Assembly: GCA_029783825.1 (NCBI GenBank) | Contig: JAREIK010002660.1 | Span: 130,182 to 194,181 of the forward strand | From: Sapria himalayana | Taxonomy: Eukaryota; Streptophyta; Magnoliopsida; Malpighiales; Rafflesiaceae | Direction: 5' to 3' | Length of the DNA: 64,000 nucleotides | In this document: positions 62,989 through 64,000 of the stretch, piece after piece | Position numbering within the stretch: position 1 is the first letter of the stretch | How the letters are laid out: the number at the start of each line of letters is the position of its first letter | The notes under the pieces: model-generated | The model's database searches: none | The model's input: only the letters and a program-made list of their open reading frames with translations | Told to the model about the DNA's origin: nothing | Position numbers and translations under genes: made by a program

Positions 62989-64000
62989 GATAGTTAAATA
63001 GATCGATATACAAATATATATAGACTGATGGATAGATAGTTAGATAGATAGATAAATAGACAAAAAGATAGATAGATTTAAAGATAGATAGATAGCCAGA
63101 TAAATATGTGGTTAGATAAAAAGATAGATAGATAGACAATTAATTCGATAATTAGATAGACACACAGATAGATAGATAAATAGATAGATAGACAAATAGT
63201 TTGAAAAATAAATAGATAACATAGGCAGATAGATAGACAAATATACATACAGACAAATAGATAGATAGATAGAATGATAGATAGATAGATAGATAGACAA
63301 ATAGATAAAAAGAAAGATAGATAGAAAGATAGATAGAGAGATAGATAGATAGATAAATATACAAATAGATCGAAAGATAGACAGACAGGCAGATAGATAG
63401 ATAGACAAATAGATAGATAGATACACAAATTGATAGATAAATTTATAAATAGATAGAAAGAGAGATAGACATATAGATGGACAAATAAACATATATATAG
63501 ATAGATATATAGATAGAATGTTAGATCGATACATTTACATATAGATAGATTGATAGACAAGTCAATAGATAGATAGATAGATAGTTAGATAGGAAGATAG
63601 ATAGATAAATAGATAGAGATATAGATAGACAAATATATAGAAAGATTGATAGATAAATAAATAGATAGATAGACAAATTGATTGACAGATTGATAGATAG
63701 AAAGAAAGATTAACAGATAGACAAATAAATAGATTGAAAGACAAATAGGTATATAGATAGATAGATAGATAGATAGATAGATTGATTTAAAAATTGATAA
63801 ACTTAATGATAGAGAGATTGATATAGATATTGATAGACAAATTAATAGATAGATAGACAGATATATAGACAAATTGATTTTCAGATATATAGATGGATAT
63901 ATAAATAGATAGATCGATGGATAGAATGATTGATAGAAAAATGGATAGATAGTGGGATAGATAGAAGGATAAATAAATGGATAGTTAGATAAAATGATAG
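62989..64000. repeat. Degenerate (GATA)n array, block 5
   Basis: The array continues to the right edge of the window, starting with the right GATAG duplication. The last 150 bases have more GATGG and GTGGGATAG variants. The true end of the array is not in view. Confidence 0.95.

Overview
This 64-kb window looks like a gene-poor, repeat-dominated stretch of a large flowering-plant nuclear genome. Plant origin rests on four degenerate remnants: a CACTA (En/Spm) transposase of the TNP2 type with its DUF4218 and DUF4216 companion regions, a TRICHOME BIREFRINGENCE-LIKE (TBL) fragment, an ARF1-like pseudogene, and the RNase H end of a plant L1-type LINE. I cannot name the species. I see no intact host protein-coding gene, no tRNA or rRNA gene and no CRISPR array.

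About half of the window (1-15755, 30141-34941, 48451-56815, 60291-62433, 62989-64000) is one degenerate (GATA)n array broken up by insertions. It is not a plain microsatellite. It contains diverged higher-order duplications (a ~1.2-kb unit at 1225-3660 and a ~1.47-kb-spaced pair at 12.8/14.3 kb), sub-family blocks (ACATAG/ACACATAG, GTTA, GTAG, GACG) and local TA, TG and CA runs. Its minus strand reads (TATC)n, which has no stop codon in any frame, so the many 'SIYLSIYL' reading frames there are artefacts.

Five non-GATA islands sit in the array. (1) 15756-17163 is a 5'-truncated LINE with an 18-bp target-site duplication. (2) 17210-30140 is a composite island. It opens with a CACTA terminus and contains TAACTATA-rich blocks, an ARF1 pseudogene, a possible SINE, a GC-rich triplet array and, at its right edge, an antisense Ty1/copia gag remnant. 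(3) 34942-48450 is a complete-ended CACTA element of 13.5 kb with AAT target duplications, 50-bp hairpin-forming subterminal repeats, a dead TNP2 transposase, a nested foldback element, and two tandem 1.35-kb units each carrying a GC-rich triplet array. (4) 56816-60290 carries a TBL pseudogene and ends in an A-rich tract. (5) 62434-62988 is a probable solo LTR bounded by TGTTG/CAACA and GATAG duplications.

Islands 2 and 3 share at least four modules (subterminal motif, TAACTATA blocks, triplet-array unit, and a ~1.1-1.4-kb AT-rich segment), so they are probably relatives in one CACTA family. The island-2 copy lacks a recognisable transposase and a recognisable second end. The strongest candidates for something new are the long higher-order-organised GATA array as a host for several transposon classes, and this CACTA family with its hairpin arrays and duplicated triplet-array modules.
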